DNA of 64,000 nucleotides, from contig NC_009371.1 of the NCBI RefSeq assembly GCF_000092065.1, forward strand, positions 124,001 to 188,000, read 5' to 3'. A program made the translations under genes and the position numbers. The notes beneath the pieces are model-generated. The model ran no database searches. It was not told the origin of the DNA and saw only the letters and a program-made list of their open reading frames with translations. The stretch comes from Ostreococcus lucimarinus CCE9901. Its lineage: Eukaryota; Chlorophyta; Mamiellophyceae; Mamiellales; Bathycoccaceae. How positions within the stretch are numbered: the first letter of the stretch is position 1; each line of letters opens with the position of its first letter. Shown here in pieces: positions 28,102 through 38,516 of this stretch.

Positions 28102-29892
28102 TTAATCATCGGCGTCGGAGGGGACGTCGTCGTCGCCGGAGGAGGAGGACGGACGGGAGGAGGCGCGCGCGCGGACGACGAAGGAAGCGTCGCGACGAGC
28201 GACGGCGTCGGGAGCGTCGCGAAGCCGGAGGACGAGGGCGAGGGAGGCGGACGCGGCGAGGGCGCCGATGAGGAAGGTGAAGGGTAAATTCCCGGCGCGG
28301 GGGGTCTGGATCCAGACGTAGACGCCGGATTTCGTGTGGAGGACGAGGTCGGTGAAACCGTCGCCGTCGACGTCTCGAGCGACGAGCGGAGCCGCGGGAG
28401 GGGAGGGGAGCTCGATCGGTGCCGTCGCGCGGTAGCCCTTGGAGTTGACGATGACCATCGAACTCGCGCCGGTGGCGATGGCGAGGTCCAAGTATCCATC
28501 GACGCGTATGGGGAACGACGTCAGCGACGGTTTGACGACGTCGTCGCTCGGCGTCCAATCCGCGGTGGTGCGAATTTGCCAACGCTTTTGCTCACCGTCT
28601 CGCGCGTTGTAACACGTCATCTCACCGCGACTGTTGAGAAAAATCGCGTCCCTTCCCATGCGATCGAGCGGTTTCGCGAGCTCGCTCGATGTTTCCGGTA
28701 ACCTGCGAAGCGAAATCGGCGAAACGACTTCGACGGCGCGAATGTCTCGCCCCGCGGCTTGCGCGGCGCGATGACCGGCCAAGCCGCTCCCGCCTCTGCA
28801 AATACTCGCACTGAGCGTGCGTCCCTCGTCGGGCACTCCCGACGTCACGGTCGCCCAACAGTGCGGAATGTCCTCGGCGCTGCGTAAGTTTCGGCCGTGC
28901 GCCTCGACGTGGTCGACGACGCCGTCGCCGTCGAGATCGACGTGCAATCCCGGACTCTTCAATTTCATTTCGCACACCTTGACGCCCGAGTACAAGTGCA
29001 ACACGTCGATGCCCTCGGCGTGATGTGAGACGACGACGTTCGGTGGTTCTCGTTTTCTCACGCGCCGCGCGTGCGTCGACGCGTGCGGCGGATGCGCGTC
29101 GTCGTCGTCGAGTCTACGTTTCGACTCGCCTTTCAGCGCGTCCAACGCGCGTCCGAACGCGCGCGTCGCCGCGTTCGACGGCACGGCTTTCGCCGCCGCC
29201 GCGCCGCGTTTGCGTTTGCCCGCGCTCGCCTTGTCGCGCGCCATCGCGTTTGCGCGAGATTTGTGTCGTCTAAAGTGCGCCAAACGCATCTTCGTATCCA
29301 CCGGGTGCCGCCACAGATGCGGTAGCCCATCCTGCACGATGCTCTCTCTAAAATCTCGACACGCGCGCTCCACGGCGCCGTCGATCTCGTCGTCGTCCAA
29401 GTTTCTCAGGCTCAACCTCGCGCGCGCGCGCCGACGGTGTTCGTCCTCGCCGCTCGTCTCCGTCCAACGCCTCGCGCCCGTGCGAGCGTCGAACGCGTAA
29501 TATTCAAACTCTCCGCCCTCCTCGTCCTCGAGAACCTCGCGCTCGACCTCATCCACCGCGTCGACCCCCCCGAATCCCCGCGTTCGTCCCCGTCGCGTCT
29601 CCATCGTCATCCGCCGCAGCGCCTCGTCGCTCAACCCGCGTCTCGCCCGTCTCTCGCGCCGCACGCCCACGACGACCAGCCCATCGTCCCCTACCTCCGT
29701 GCCCTCGTTCGTCACGACGATCGACGCCTCCGTCGCTCGCCATCGTCCCGTCGGCGCCGTCTCCGCGCGCCACAGCTCGCGCAGCCCGTCGTCGAACGCC
29801 ACCGCGCGCGCGTCTCGCGTCGCCGCCACGACGATCCCGCGCTTCTCTCGCCCCCGTCCGACGATCCCACGCTCGATGACGATCGCGCCGTA

Positions 29893-29933
<41 letters not shown>

Positions 29934-30267
29934 GCGCCAGACTCGCCGTCGCGCGCGTCGACCGCGTCCGACCAACCACCCCTCCGTACTGTTTACCCAT
30001 ACGTCTTCGCCCAAGCGCGTCCTCCCGCGCCTCGCGCGTCACGCCCTCGCGAATCCGCGCGCCCGCGACGTACGCGTGCGTCCGCGACATCGCCGGCGCG
30101 ACGCCCGCGATCGCGCGCCCCCGTTCGTCGCGTCCCGCGCCTCGGCGCGCGCCGAATCCGTCGTCGAATCGCGCGCTCGGCGCGAACGTCACGCCCTCCC
30201 GCGCGCGCGCGGCGACGAAGCACGCGAGCGCGGCGACGCACAGCGCGAGGACGTCCCTCGCGAGCAT
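28102..30267 (-). CDS. FG-GAP/integrin-alpha-like membrane protein (Arabidopsis At3g51050 family)
   Basis: 721 residues from the ATG at 30267, where an N-terminal signal anchor (LALCVAALACFVAARA) follows. Recognisable blocks of the plant FG-GAP family, in order: YAFDARTGARRWTE, CRDFRESIVQDGLPHLWRHP, MRLAHFRRHK, PNVVVSHHAEGIDVLHLYSG, the Ca2+-binding-like DLDGDGVVDHV, SICRGGSGLAGH, DAIFLNSRGEMTCYNARDG and a second DVDGDGFTDLVLHTKSGVYV, then a C-terminal membrane helix (TFLIGALAASASLALVL) and a short acidic cytosolic tail. Topology suggests a type I endomembrane or surface protein with a lumenal beta-propeller. A poly-Asp stretch (codons around 29900-29935) is an algal addition. The frame continues to 30957 but overlaps the next gene, so I chose the start before the signal anchor. 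Confidence 0.85.
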
Positions 30268-30379
30268 CGCCGCGCGCGCGCGGCGCGATTCGACGCGCGT
30301 CGACGCGCCGGCGCGTCGCGATGTGATTTCGCGCGCGCGACCGACGACGCGCGCGACGCGCGATTTCGCGACGCGCGCG

Positions 30380-30653
30380 ATGCGCGAGCGCCGCGCGTCG
30401 ACGCGAAGCGACGACGACGACGACGACGCGTGCGGCGCGAAGGCGAGCGCGGGCGACGCGGTGACGGACGCGGAAACGGCGCCGACGCGCGAAGATTCGG
30501 ATTCGGCGCGCGACGGCGCGACGACGACGCGCGACGCGCGAGCGCGCGACGACGCGCGCGACGACGACGGCGACGACGACGGCGAGGTCGCGGACGCGCG
30601 GACGCGGAAACGGCGACGCGCGGACGCGCGGGAGGGGCGGGAGGCGAGACGAC

Positions 30654-30715
<62 letters not shown>

Positions 30716-31666
30716 GCGCGGACGACGCGACGCGACGACGAGGCGGAGGACTCGGTGATCGGGGAAGACCCCGCGGTGACGGCGGCGAAAAACGCGGCGC
30801 GCGCGGGACCGACGGCGGCGGAGGCGGCGGCGGCGGCGGAGGCGGAGGCGGCGCGAAGACGCGCGGAGGAGGCGGCGAACGCGCTCGTCACGCGGACGAT
30901 CGATTGTCCGCAGAGCATGGTGGGGAGAATAATCGGTCGGGGTGGGGAGACGATCAAGGGGCTGCAAGCGTCGTCGGGAGCGCACGTCGCGATCGATCAA
31001 AACGTCGGCGAGGGCGAACCGAGGAAGATTACGATCGCGGGCGCGGCGGCGTGCGTGGACGTCGCGAGCGAGTTGGTGGAGAATTTGCTCCTGGGCACGG
31101 GCGTGGGAGGCGGGTTGTTGGTCACCCCGGGACAGATCACGCGGTCGATCGAGTGCCCGAAGGAATCGGTGGGGAAACTCATCGGGCGCGGCGGCGAGAC
31201 GATTCGCGGGATACAAACAGCCACCGGCGCGCGCATGCAAATCGATCAGACCCGTCAGCCGTGTCAGGTCATCCTCGCCGGTTCCGAGGCGTGCGTGGAA
31301 GCTGGCGCGCAGGTGGTTCAAGAAATCATCGACGGCGGCTCGACGGCGGTGTTTAACGAAATCGCTCGAGGCGGTCAAGGATTCGGCGGTCAAGGATTCG
31401 GCGGTCAAGGATACGGCGCGCAAGCCGCCGGTTGGGGCGCGCCTCAAGCGCAAGCCGCCGCCTACGCCAATCCCGCGGCGTACGCGCAGCAACAAGCGAT
31501 GTACGCGCAAATGTACGCGCAGCACTACGGGCAGCAGTACGCCGCCGTCGCCCCCGTCGCCGCCGCCAACCCGTGGCGCGCGCTCGACGACGGCAAGGGC
31601 AACGTCTACTACTACAACGCCCTCACCGGTGTGTCCCAGTGGGAGAAACCGAGCGAATTGACTTGA
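30380..31666 (+). CDS. KH-domain RNA-binding protein with C-terminal WW domain
   Basis: 428 residues from the ATG at 30380. The N-terminal ~130 residues are Arg/Asp low complexity, including a run of about 20 Asp. Two type I KH domains follow: MVGRIIGRGGETIKGLQ (~175) and SVGKLIGRGGETIRGIQ (~263), both with the GxxG loop (GRGG). A Gly/Gln segment contains three near-identical GGQGFGGQG/YG units, then an Ala/Gln/Tyr-rich stretch. The last ~30 residues are a WW domain (NVYYYNALTGVSQWEKP). KH plus WW resembles FUBP-like or splicing-associated proteins: single-stranded RNA binding and Pro-rich partner recruitment. Divergent from the FG-GAP gene over 112 bp. Confidence 0.87.
30654..30713 (+). repeat. 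(GAC)n trinucleotide tract encoding poly-Asp
   Basis: About 20 uninterrupted GAC codons inside the KH/WW gene. A shorter run of the same triplet, on the other strand, lies in the neighbouring FG-GAP gene (about 29899-29935). Probably replication-slippage microsatellites that stay in frame. Confidence 0.9.
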
Positions 31667-31832
31667 TTTATAGACGGTGTAATCGATGCCTCGCATCGCG
31701 CGACGGGTCCGACTCGACTTTTTCCTTCGCCGTCGCGAGTCGCCGCACTTCGCGCCTCGCGCCGCGTCGCCGCGCTCGCGCGGCGCGCGCCGATCGCCGC
31801 GCGGCGCCGCCTCTCGCGCGCGCGCATCGCGC

Positions 31833-32958
31833 ATGCGCGTCTCCTCGCGCGCGCTCGCGCCGCGCGACACCGCGCGCGGCGCGCGAGCGCGTCGAAAGCG
31901 CGTCGGCGGCGGCGCCGTCCGCGCGGTGTCGCGCTCGACCGCGCGCGAAAACCGCCGCGAGGAGCTCGTGTGCTACTGGGATTTAGATAACATGCGACCG
32001 CCGTGCGGCGTGGAGGTGCGTCGACGCCTCGCGCGCGGTTCGTCGACGCGTTTCGTTTGGCTCGTCGCGCGCGCGCCCGGCTTACCAGCTCCACGTTCCG
32101 AACCGAATGAACCGCGAGTTAAACGGCCGGGCAACATCGACGTCGATCATCAGAAGCTCGCTCGTCCTTTTCCGTGGGTGAATGAGTTCATGAGGTCGCG
32201 ACATTCCATCTTTGACGCGCTCGGCGCGACGCGCTCGGCGCGACGAATTTCTTCGAGCCGACGCGCGCGAACGAATTACTGACGCGCGCTTTCACTCGCA
32301 GGCGCTTTGGGCGGCGAGAATAGTCGAAGCGTCGAAATCGTTCGCGAAGAAGTGCGTGGTTCGCGCGTACGCGAATAAGACGACGCTCTCCGCGCCGCGA
32401 TTGCGCGAACGGTTGACGCGCGCCGGCGTCGACATCGTGGAAGTGAGCGACGTCTCGCAGGCGGCGGATGAGAGGTTAATGAGCGACGTATACGTTCGCG
32501 CGCGAGACGCGAATGACGCCGGCGTGGCGAACGAGCTCGCGACGATGGTGATGACGTGCGACGCGCGATTGTCGATTTGCGTAGAACAGAGCCGCGTTCG
32601 CGGGTTGCTCACTATCGCTCTCTCGGATTATCTGCGAACGTGGCGCTCGAGACCAGAGTTCAGACACTTGTTTCAAAAGTTTGCCAAAGTCCACGCGTTG
32701 TATGACGCCAGCTCCTACGAGCGCGCTTTGCAGACGATCGCGCGGAACGGGAAGATGTTCTCACAGAGCAAACTCGCCAAATCCGCCGACGTCGCCCTGG
32801 TGTGGGATCCACGTCGCGTCATGACAGTGACGCCCGCCGAACTCAAGGTCCACAACCGAGTGCACGAGCGCGGCGACGACGATTTCGGTTCCCCCGTGGC
32901 GGCGCCCGGCGGCGTCGTCGGCACCCTTCTCGACGGCGCCATCGTGGTTTGGGCGTAA
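31833..32958 (+). CDS. NYN-domain (PIN-like) protein, organelle-targeted, two exons
   Basis: Exon 1 is 31833-32015 (61 codons), exon 2 is 32302-32958. The intron 32016-32301 has donor gtgcgt, acceptor tcgcag, phase 0, and ACTGAC at 32278-32283. The predicted protein has 279 residues. An Arg-rich presequence precedes CYWDLDNMRPP, the first acidic motif of plant NYN proteins (usual form WDLDNKPP). After the splice come ALWAARIVEASKSFAKKCVV, AYANKTT, the GVDIVEVSDVSQAAD block and MVMTCDARLSI, which replaces the usual VSDDSDF third motif. NYN domains are metal-dependent ribonuclease folds; here some acidic positions differ, so activity is uncertain. The rest (to GTLLDGAIVVWA) is family-specific. 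Targeting to plastid or mitochondrion is inferred. Confidence 0.75.
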
Positions 32959-33172
32959 CGCGCGACGAATCGAGCGTCGCTTCGGCAACGACCGCGCGCG
33001 CAAAAACGAAACATTCATTCATTCGCTCACCGATTGTTCGATTCTTCTGTATGCTGCCATGTATTCATTTGTTTGTATTGCTAAAAGTACGAAATGTAAA
33101 ATGTATAAACGCGCGACCTCGCGTCGACGAAACCGCGTCCCTCGCGCGTCCCACCCGCGTCCCTCGCGTCCC

Positions 33173-33658
33173 TCAATTCAACGTGTACAACCCGATCGCC
33201 GGTCCGATGAACCTGAACACCACCCAAAAAAATGCCAATCCTCCCGCGCCGTACAGCGACGCTTGATTCATCCAGTACATCCATCCTTTCTCTCCCGTCC
33301 ACACCGTCCACGCGCGTTCGCCCGCGGGCGTCTCTTCCCACGCCGCCGGGTCCGCCTCCCACATCGCGTACTGCCCGTTCGCTCCCGCGCGCACGCGATT
33401 CTTCTTCGCCGCGGTGTCCAGGTACCCGAACGCGGGATTCGCGCCTCGCGCGCGCGCGTCGCGCGCGTCCGCCGTCGTTTTCGCGTTCGCGCGCTTCGGT
33501 TTCAGTCTCGCCTCGAGGGCTTCGATCGAGTCTCGGTCGTCGCTCGACGCGCGGACGCGCGCGCGGGACGCGCGCGCGGACGCGCGAGACTCTTTACGCG
33601 CGCGGGGACGCGCGAGCGCGGCGCGCGGCGCGGACGGCGCGATGGAGGACGGCGACAT
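33173..33658 (-). CDS. Plastid-targeted conserved single-pass membrane protein, 161 aa
   Basis: Start at the ATG at 33658 (MSPSSIAPSAP). The first ~45 residues are Ser/Ala/Arg-rich and look like a plastid transit peptide. The mature part has AFGYLDTAAKKN, a Trp-rich stretch (MWEADPAAWEETPAGERAW, WTGEKGWMYWM), then one membrane helix ending GAGGLAFFWVVFRFIGPAIG and LYTLN. The FRFIGPAIGLY ending resembles short plastid inner-membrane proteins of green plants whose function I do not know. The gene lies just downstream of CCDC93 on the same strand, with a 62-bp gap. Confidence 0.6.
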   Translation of the reverse strand: MSPSSIAPSAPRAALARPRARKESRASARASRARVRASSDDRDSIEALEARLKPKRANAKTTADARDARARGANPAFGYLDTAAKKNRVRAGANGQYAMWEADPAAWEETPAGERAWTVWTGEKGWMYWMNQASLYGAGGLAFFWVVFRFIGPAIGLYTLN

Positions 33659-33720
33659 GTCGCGGCGAGGCGATAAGTGCGGGGTCGGGCGGAACGCGAG
33701 ACGCGAATACGAATACAAAG

Positions 33721-35643
33721 TCACGAAGACGGCGCGAGCGCGGCGCTGAGCTCGCGCTCGCGAGCGACGGCGTCGCGAAGCTCCTTGACGAGGGCGACGT
33801 ATTGACGCTGAAGACGGACGGCGTCGTCGTGACGCGCGCGACATTCGGCCTCGGCGTCGCGCTCGGATTTGAGCTTGGCGTCGACGAGCTTGATGTTCGC
33901 CGTGACGCCGTCCTGAATCGCGGCTAGGGCGGTGACGAGGGACGATTTCCCGGATAACGTCTCCAACGCCGGCGCGACTTGCTGCTGGACGGAGTTCAGG
34001 AGGGAGATTTCTTTTCGAAGATACTTTTTCGTGTCGGCGAGGACGTTGTACGCGGCAAAGTACTTGCGCGTTTCCTTGAGCTTGGCCTGCACGGTGTCGT
34101 AGAGCTCTTCGAAGCGACGTTCGTATTGAATCAACTCCGGACGCGTTGGGATGTCCTCGAGCTTGCGCCGCAGGAGCGCCACCGCGCGCGAGCGTTTGTT
34201 CAGCATCGCGCGTTCGCCTTCAAATTTTTCCCGTTCGCGGCGGTGCGTCGCGTCCACTTCTTCAATCTGCGCGCGCTCTTCCTCGGTGAGCGTGTGCTCG
34301 CCGCCGCGTTCGATTTCGTCTTTAAGCTCGAGCATGCGCTTTTTACACTCGGCTTTGAACTCTTTTTCGTCCGCCTTGGTGCTCGACGCTCTCTTTATCA
34401 GCGCCATGACGCGCTCGACGGATGCGCGTTGCCCGGGATCGGCGACGGATTCCATGAGACTTTTAGTCTCCGTCTCGCACTTGTCGTTGTACGCCGTCAC
34501 CTTTTCTAACTCTTCCAGCGCGGCGACGACCTCGGCTTGCGCGGCTTCGGCGCGTTGACGCGCCTCGCTCGCCGCCGCGGTCTCCGCCGCGAGCTTGCGC
34601 TCCATGGCGGCGATTTTCCGCTCCACCGCGAGCATCTTCCCCACCGTCCCACCGATCGCGATCTCCCCCCCGAACTTCTCCGCCGCCGCTAAAATTTCCT
34701 CGCCACCGCGCGCGCCTAAAATCGCGCGCGCGACGGCGCTCGAAAGCGTATCCTCGCCGTCCGCGACGGCGAGTTCGGATTCCAAATCCCGCAACGCGTT
34801 CAATTCGCTCACCGCCGCCTCGTCCTCCTCCTCGTCGTCCTCGTCCCCCCCCGCCCCCCCCGCTCCCGGCGCGACGACGAGCGCGCTCACCTTGCTCACC
34901 AACGACGCCGCGCCCTCTCGCCCGCCCTCTCCCGCCTCGCTCGCCCGCGTCGCTCCCGCCGCCTTACCCGCCCGCGTCCTCCGCCTCCATCGAGTCGCCG
35001 CCAACACCGCCGTCGCCGCGCTCGCGAACGCCTCCAACCCCGCGAGTTTATGCCCGTACTCCATCATCACCGATTTCGCCCACCGCGACGCGTTCTCTCG
35101 CGGCGGTTCCTTCCCCGCCGCGCGCTTGTACCGCCGTCTCGCGCCGTACTCTTCGCGCAGCGCGCGTCTCGCTCTCGCCGCCCGCTCGCGCGTCCGCGCC
35201 GTCCCCAGCGCCTCCCGTCCGCACGTTCGTTTGTACGCATACATCGCCCGCGCTCTCGCGTCCCGTTTTCGCCGCTCGCGCGTCTCCAACACCCGCGTTA
35301 TCAACCACCGCGCCGTCGGCAGCAGCGCGTCCGCGTCCAGTCCCCCGATCTGGTGCGCCCTGAGCGCGCCCGGCGCGCCCATGTCCCGCAGCGCGCGCTC
35401 GATCGCCTCGCACGCGCGCAATCGCTCGCCCATCGTCGCGTACAGCGCGTCGGCGTCGACGTCGTCCAGCGCGCCGTCCGCCGCGCGCACCGCCCACGCG
35501 AGCGCGCCGAGCACGCGGTCGAACGGCGCGAGCGACGCGAAGCGCGCGCGGTGGCACCCGGCGGCGACGAACAGGTCGGTGATCTCGTCGACGCGGCTCG
35601 CGTCCGTCGCGCGCGACGCCGCGATCGCGTCGTCGACCGTCAT
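33721..35643 (-). CDS. CCDC93: CCDC93 homologue (CCC/Commander complex subunit)
   Basis: 640 residues from the ATG at 35643. The N-terminal NN-CH-like region matches human CCDC93 (LFVAAGCHRARFASLAPFDR, HQIGGLDADALLPTARWLI, ending with a TRERR helix). The middle is disordered and acidic. The C-terminal half is coiled coil with the family signature PELIQYERRFEELYDTV, YFAAYNVLADTKKYLRKEI and SLLNSVQQQV. CCDC93 pairs with CCDC22 and COMMD proteins in the Commander complex, which works with retriever to recycle membrane proteins from endosomes. Divergent from the EMC8/9 gene with only 63 bp between start codons. Longer in-frame upstream starts exist, but overlap EMC8/9 and lack family similarity. 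Confidence 0.88.
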   Translation of the reverse strand: MTVDDAIAASRATDASRVDEITDLFVAAGCHRARFASLAPFDRVLGALAWAVRAADGALDDVDADALYATMGERLRACEAIERALRDMGAPGALRAHQIGGLDADALLPTARWLITRVLETRERRKRDARARAMYAYKRTCGREALGTARTRERAARARRALREEYGARRRYKRAAGKEPPRENASRWAKSVMMEYGHKLAGLEAFASAATAVLAATRWRRRTRAGKAAGATRASEAGEGGREGAASLVSKVSALVVAPGAGGAGGDEDDEEEDEAAVSELNALRDLESELAVADGEDTLSSAVARAILGARGGEEILAAAEKFGGEIAIGGTVGKMLAVERKIAAMERKLAAETAAASEARQRAEAAQAEVVAALEELEKVTAYNDKCETETKSLMESVADPGQRASVERVMALIKRASSTKADEKEFKAECKKRMLELKDEIERGGEHTLTEEERAQIEEVDATHRREREKFEGERAMLNKRSRAVALLRRKLEDIPTRPELIQYERRFEELYDTVQAKLKETRKYFAAYNVLADTKKYLRKEISLLNSVQQQVAPALETLSGKSSLVTALAAIQDGVTANIKLVDAKLKSERDAEAECRARHDDAVRLQRQYVALVKELRDAVARERELSAALAPSS

Positions 35644-35706
35644 CGTTTTAATTTTAATGTAATTCGCATCCGATTCGCGCCGCGCCGCACTGTGACGCGC
35701 CTCGCG

Positions 35707-36417
35707 ATGCGCGACGTCGCGATGCGCCCGCGCGCGATCGCCAAGGCGGTCTCGCACGCGCTCGCGCACCCGACGCGCGAGTGCGCGGGCGCGCTGCTCG
35801 TCGACGCGCGCGCGATGGACGACGACGCGCGCGCGGTCGTCGACGCGCAACCGCTGTTCCACGGCGACCGCGCCGCGACGGCGTACGAGGAGATCGCGCT
35901 GGAACAGACGGCGCGGTGCGCGGCGACGCGCGGACGCGTCGTCGTCGGGACGTATCGCGCGCGCGCGCGACGAGGCGACAACGAGGACGCGACGACGAGC
36001 GCGACGAGCGAGGCGAGGCTGGACGCGATCGAACGCGCGCTGAAGCGCGCGCGCGGCGAGAACGGCGGAAACGGAAGGCGCGCGAATGCGTTCGAGGTGA
36101 CGCTGGACGCGGCGGGATTGGTGCGGTTGGGGACGGCGCGCGAGACGCGCGAGGGCGGCGACGCGACGACGTTCGGCGTCGTCGAACGCGACGACGACGG
36201 CGCGTGGAGACGGTCGTCGACGACGCGCGCGGTGGTGCGCGATGAAGATTTAGGCGTCGTGCGCGAGCTCGTGCGACGGACGCTGGACGACGCGGACCCG
36301 GACGCGTTGGCGGCGCGCGACTTCGACGACCACTTCGACGACGCGCGCGTCGACTGGACCAACGCCGCGTTCGATCGCGCCGTCGACGCGGCGCTGAACC
36401 GCGCGATAAATTCATGA
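35707..36417 (+). CDS. EMC8: ER membrane protein complex subunit 8/9 homologue
   Basis: 236 residues from the ATG at 35707 (a second Met at 35722 is possible). The MPN-like fold is inactive in this family, as expected: AIAKAVSHALAHPTRECAG, ALLVDAR, AQPLFHGDRAATAYEEIAL and VVVGTYRARAR. EMC8/9 proteins also end in the DFDDHFDDARVDWTN motif seen here near residue 210. EMC inserts tail-anchored and multi-pass proteins into the ER membrane; the 8/9 subunit is a cytosolic cap. Its family-typical length is ~210, so this is full length with a small Arg-rich insert. Close divergent partner of CCDC93. Confidence 0.85.
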   Translation: MRDVAMRPRAIAKAVSHALAHPTRECAGALLVDARAMDDDARAVVDAQPLFHGDRAATAYEEIALEQTARCAATRGRVVVGTYRARARRGDNEDATTSATSEARLDAIERALKRARGENGGNGRRANAFEVTLDAAGLVRLGTARETREGGDATTFGVVERDDDGAWRRSSTTRAVVRDEDLGVVRELVRRTLDDADPDALAARDFDDHFDDARVDWTNAAFDRAVDAALNRAINS

Positions 36418-36562
36418 ATTCTTTGTTTTGTTTTTACACGTCGTCTCGTCTCGTCGACCTCGTCGCGTCTCGCGTCTCGCGTCTGCGCGCGTCGCCCGAG
36501 CCGCGCCGCTTTATCCTCGCCCTCGCGAGATCGCCGTCTTCGTCGCCGCTATCGCTCGTCCG

Positions 36563-36832
36563 CTAGTGATGTCCGCCCCGACGCTCGGCCATCATGTGTC
36601 TGTACTCCGTGGGCCACACCGTGACGTAGGCGACGCCGAAGACGCCGCCCATGAAGTGCCAGAGCGGCGCCGCGGATCCGGTTTGAATGTACTTTGCGTT
36701 GTACTCCCTCGCGAACGTCGCCGCGCGGCCGGCGTAGTCGTACTCGCGCGCGGTCTTCACGACGAACTCGGGGAGCTCCTTGAGCTTGAGCGCGCCGACG
36801 CGGGCGAAGAACGTGCGCGGAGGCGCGCTCAT
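36563..36832 (-). CDS. Mitochondrial ATP synthase subunit f-like protein, 89 aa
   Basis: ATG at 36832. Pattern: LKLKELPEFV, AATFAREYNAKYIQTG, one membrane helix (WHFMGGVFGVAYVTVWP) and a His/Arg-rich end (YRHMMAERRGGHH). The same order (LGELPSWI, a Tyr-rich amphipathic helix with YNKYI, one helix, then YKHLKHERxRKYH) occurs in animal and fungal subunit f of the F1FO ATP synthase, which sits at the dimer interface in the inner membrane. Plant and algal versions are poorly conserved, so this assignment is by pattern only. The minus-strand LPCAT gene lies upstream. Confidence 0.55.
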   Translation of the reverse strand: MSAPPRTFFARVGALKLKELPEFVVKTAREYDYAGRAATFAREYNAKYIQTGSAAPLWHFMGGVFGVAYVTVWPTEYRHMMAERRGGHH

Positions 36833-37008
36833 GATGGACGCGGCGGCGTGTGAGGGCGCGGCGACGGGACGGGACGCGCGAGACGCGAGACGCGAGACGG
36901 AGACGCGAGACGGAGACGCGAGACGCTTCGATCGTTCGGGTGAGATTGATTCCTTAAAAGTCGCGCGATGCGCGCGATGCGCGGAGTGCTAAGCGCGCGG
37001 CGCGTCGA

Positions 37009-38439
37009 TTACGCCGATTTGGGCTTGGACGAGCGCCTCGGCGCGAAGACGGCGCCGAAGACGAGCAAGACGGCGATGCCGACGTGGCCGAAGTAGTGCA
37101 TCGATGACCACGATTGTATGCATTGCTTCAAATCGACCAAGATGAAAGCGGCGCACATGTAGTTGAGCGCGACGTGCGTAAACGCCCAGAGAGGGACGTC
37201 GACGAGGACGCGATACTTCTCCGGCACGCGCGTTTGCTTCCATCGGTACATCAAACGACCGGCGTTGACGGCGAACGCGGAGGAGACGAAGAACAGCCAA
37301 TAACCGGCGTGCAGTCCGTGCCACACGCCCGAGACGATTTGCGTGATCAAAATCTGCAACAAACCGGGCTTCTTACCCTTGGGCGTCACCCGATCGTACA
37401 CGTAGTGGCGCAACCACAATCCAGTTTTCACGTTCCACGACAACGGAATGGCGTTCAACGTCACCGACTTCTCCACGCCGATCGGGTATATATTTGCTGC
37501 CGTGTCCCAACGCGCCTTACCCATGGCGTCGTACCCGCTAAAGCCAAGTCCCGAGACGGTGGCGGCGAAATCCGCCATCATCCACACGAAGTAATACTTG
37601 GCGCGATTACCTTGACCGTACACGTACACGTGCCAAATGCGCTCGGCGAGCGAGTACTGCGCCCAGCTCGGGTTCAAGTACGTATTTTCTATCGTATACC
37701 TCATCGCGACCGCCTGGTAGATCCCCAAGCACGCGATCGCGCCGAGAAGCTTGCGCGTCGCCGGCGCGACGCGATTCGGCGTCCCTCGCGCGTACACCCC
37801 TCGATCGCGCAACCAATCCGAGTAATCCCTAAACTCGATCGCCGGCCCGCTCACGAGCGTGCACGGAAACATCAACCAGCTCGCGTAATCCAGCGCGCTC
37901 GGCAACCGCTTCAGATGCCGTCGATTTTGAAACTCGCTCATCTCGCTCGCCTTCGTCGTCGCCGCGTCTTGATAATTCAACGCGCACGCCGTCACCTTCA
38001 GCACCAGCACCATCAACAGCCCGCTGATGTCCACCTCACCGCTCTTCCACGCCGTCGCCGTGTCCGCGACGAAGTGATACCGCATCAGATACGCGAACGA
38101 CCCCGCGAAGACGACGTATCCGCACCGCCGCCGCGTCGCCAGCATCGTCGCGTACGCGCACGCCCCGAAGTGCGCGCACACCACCGTCGCGCGCCCGAAC
38201 GCCGCCGCGCTCAGCATCGTCCCCGTCACCAGCGCGTACGCCGACCTCGCGCGCGCGCGCGCGTCGTCGCGCTCGACGCCCGCGACGCGAAGCGCGCGAT
38301 CGAGCGCCGGGAACCCGAGCCCGATCGCCGGCGCGAGCGCGAGCGCGAGCAGAAACCGCGTCGATCCGCGCGGCATCGCGATCGCGACCGACGTCGCGCG
38401 CACGACGTCGTCCCACGCCGCGACGACGCCGTCGAGCAT
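37009..38439 (-). CDS. LPCAT: MBOAT lysophospholipid acyltransferase (LPCAT-like)
   Basis: 476 residues from the ATG at 38439; an in-frame ATG at 38505 would leave only 11 bp to the divergent ferredoxin start. The protein is hydrophobic with about ten membrane segments. MBOAT signatures: MFPCTLVSGPAIEFRDYSDW, NIYPIGVEKSVTLNAIPLSW, WNVKTGLWLRHYVYDRV (conserved Asn) and SGVWHGLHAGYWLFF, whose His (about residue 372) is the catalytic one. Plant LPCAT re-acylates lysophosphatidylcholine with acyl-CoA at the ER, feeding the Lands cycle. The C-terminus ends in a basic ER-tail-like RRSSKPKSA. Substrate preference cannot be read from sequence. Confidence 0.9.
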   Translation of the reverse strand: MLDGVVAAWDDVVRATSVAIAMPRGSTRFLLALALAPAIGLGFPALDRALRVAGVERDDARARARSAYALVTGTMLSAAAFGRATVVCAHFGACAYATMLATRRRCGYVVFAGSFAYLMRYHFVADTATAWKSGEVDISGLLMVLVLKVTACALNYQDAATTKASEMSEFQNRRHLKRLPSALDYASWLMFPCTLVSGPAIEFRDYSDWLRDRGVYARGTPNRVAPATRKLLGAIACLGIYQAVAMRYTIENTYLNPSWAQYSLAERIWHVYVYGQGNRAKYYFVWMMADFAATVSGLGFSGYDAMGKARWDTAANIYPIGVEKSVTLNAIPLSWNVKTGLWLRHYVYDRVTPKGKKPGLLQILITQIVSGVWHGLHAGYWLFFVSSAFAVNAGRLMYRWKQTRVPEKYRVLVDVPLWAFTHVALNYMCAAFILVDLKQCIQSWSSMHYFGHVGIAVLLVFGAVFAPRRSSKPKSA

Positions 38440-38516
38440 GGCGCGCGCGTCGCGCCCTCGCGCGTCGGTCGTCGAGTGCGGATAAGGCGTCCCGCTCGAC
38501 GGCACTTCGCGACGCC

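Noticed and set aside
29437-31356. Plus-strand 639-codon frame across FG-GAP and KH/WW genes
   Set aside because: Poly-Arg shadow of two genes with clear domains in other frames.
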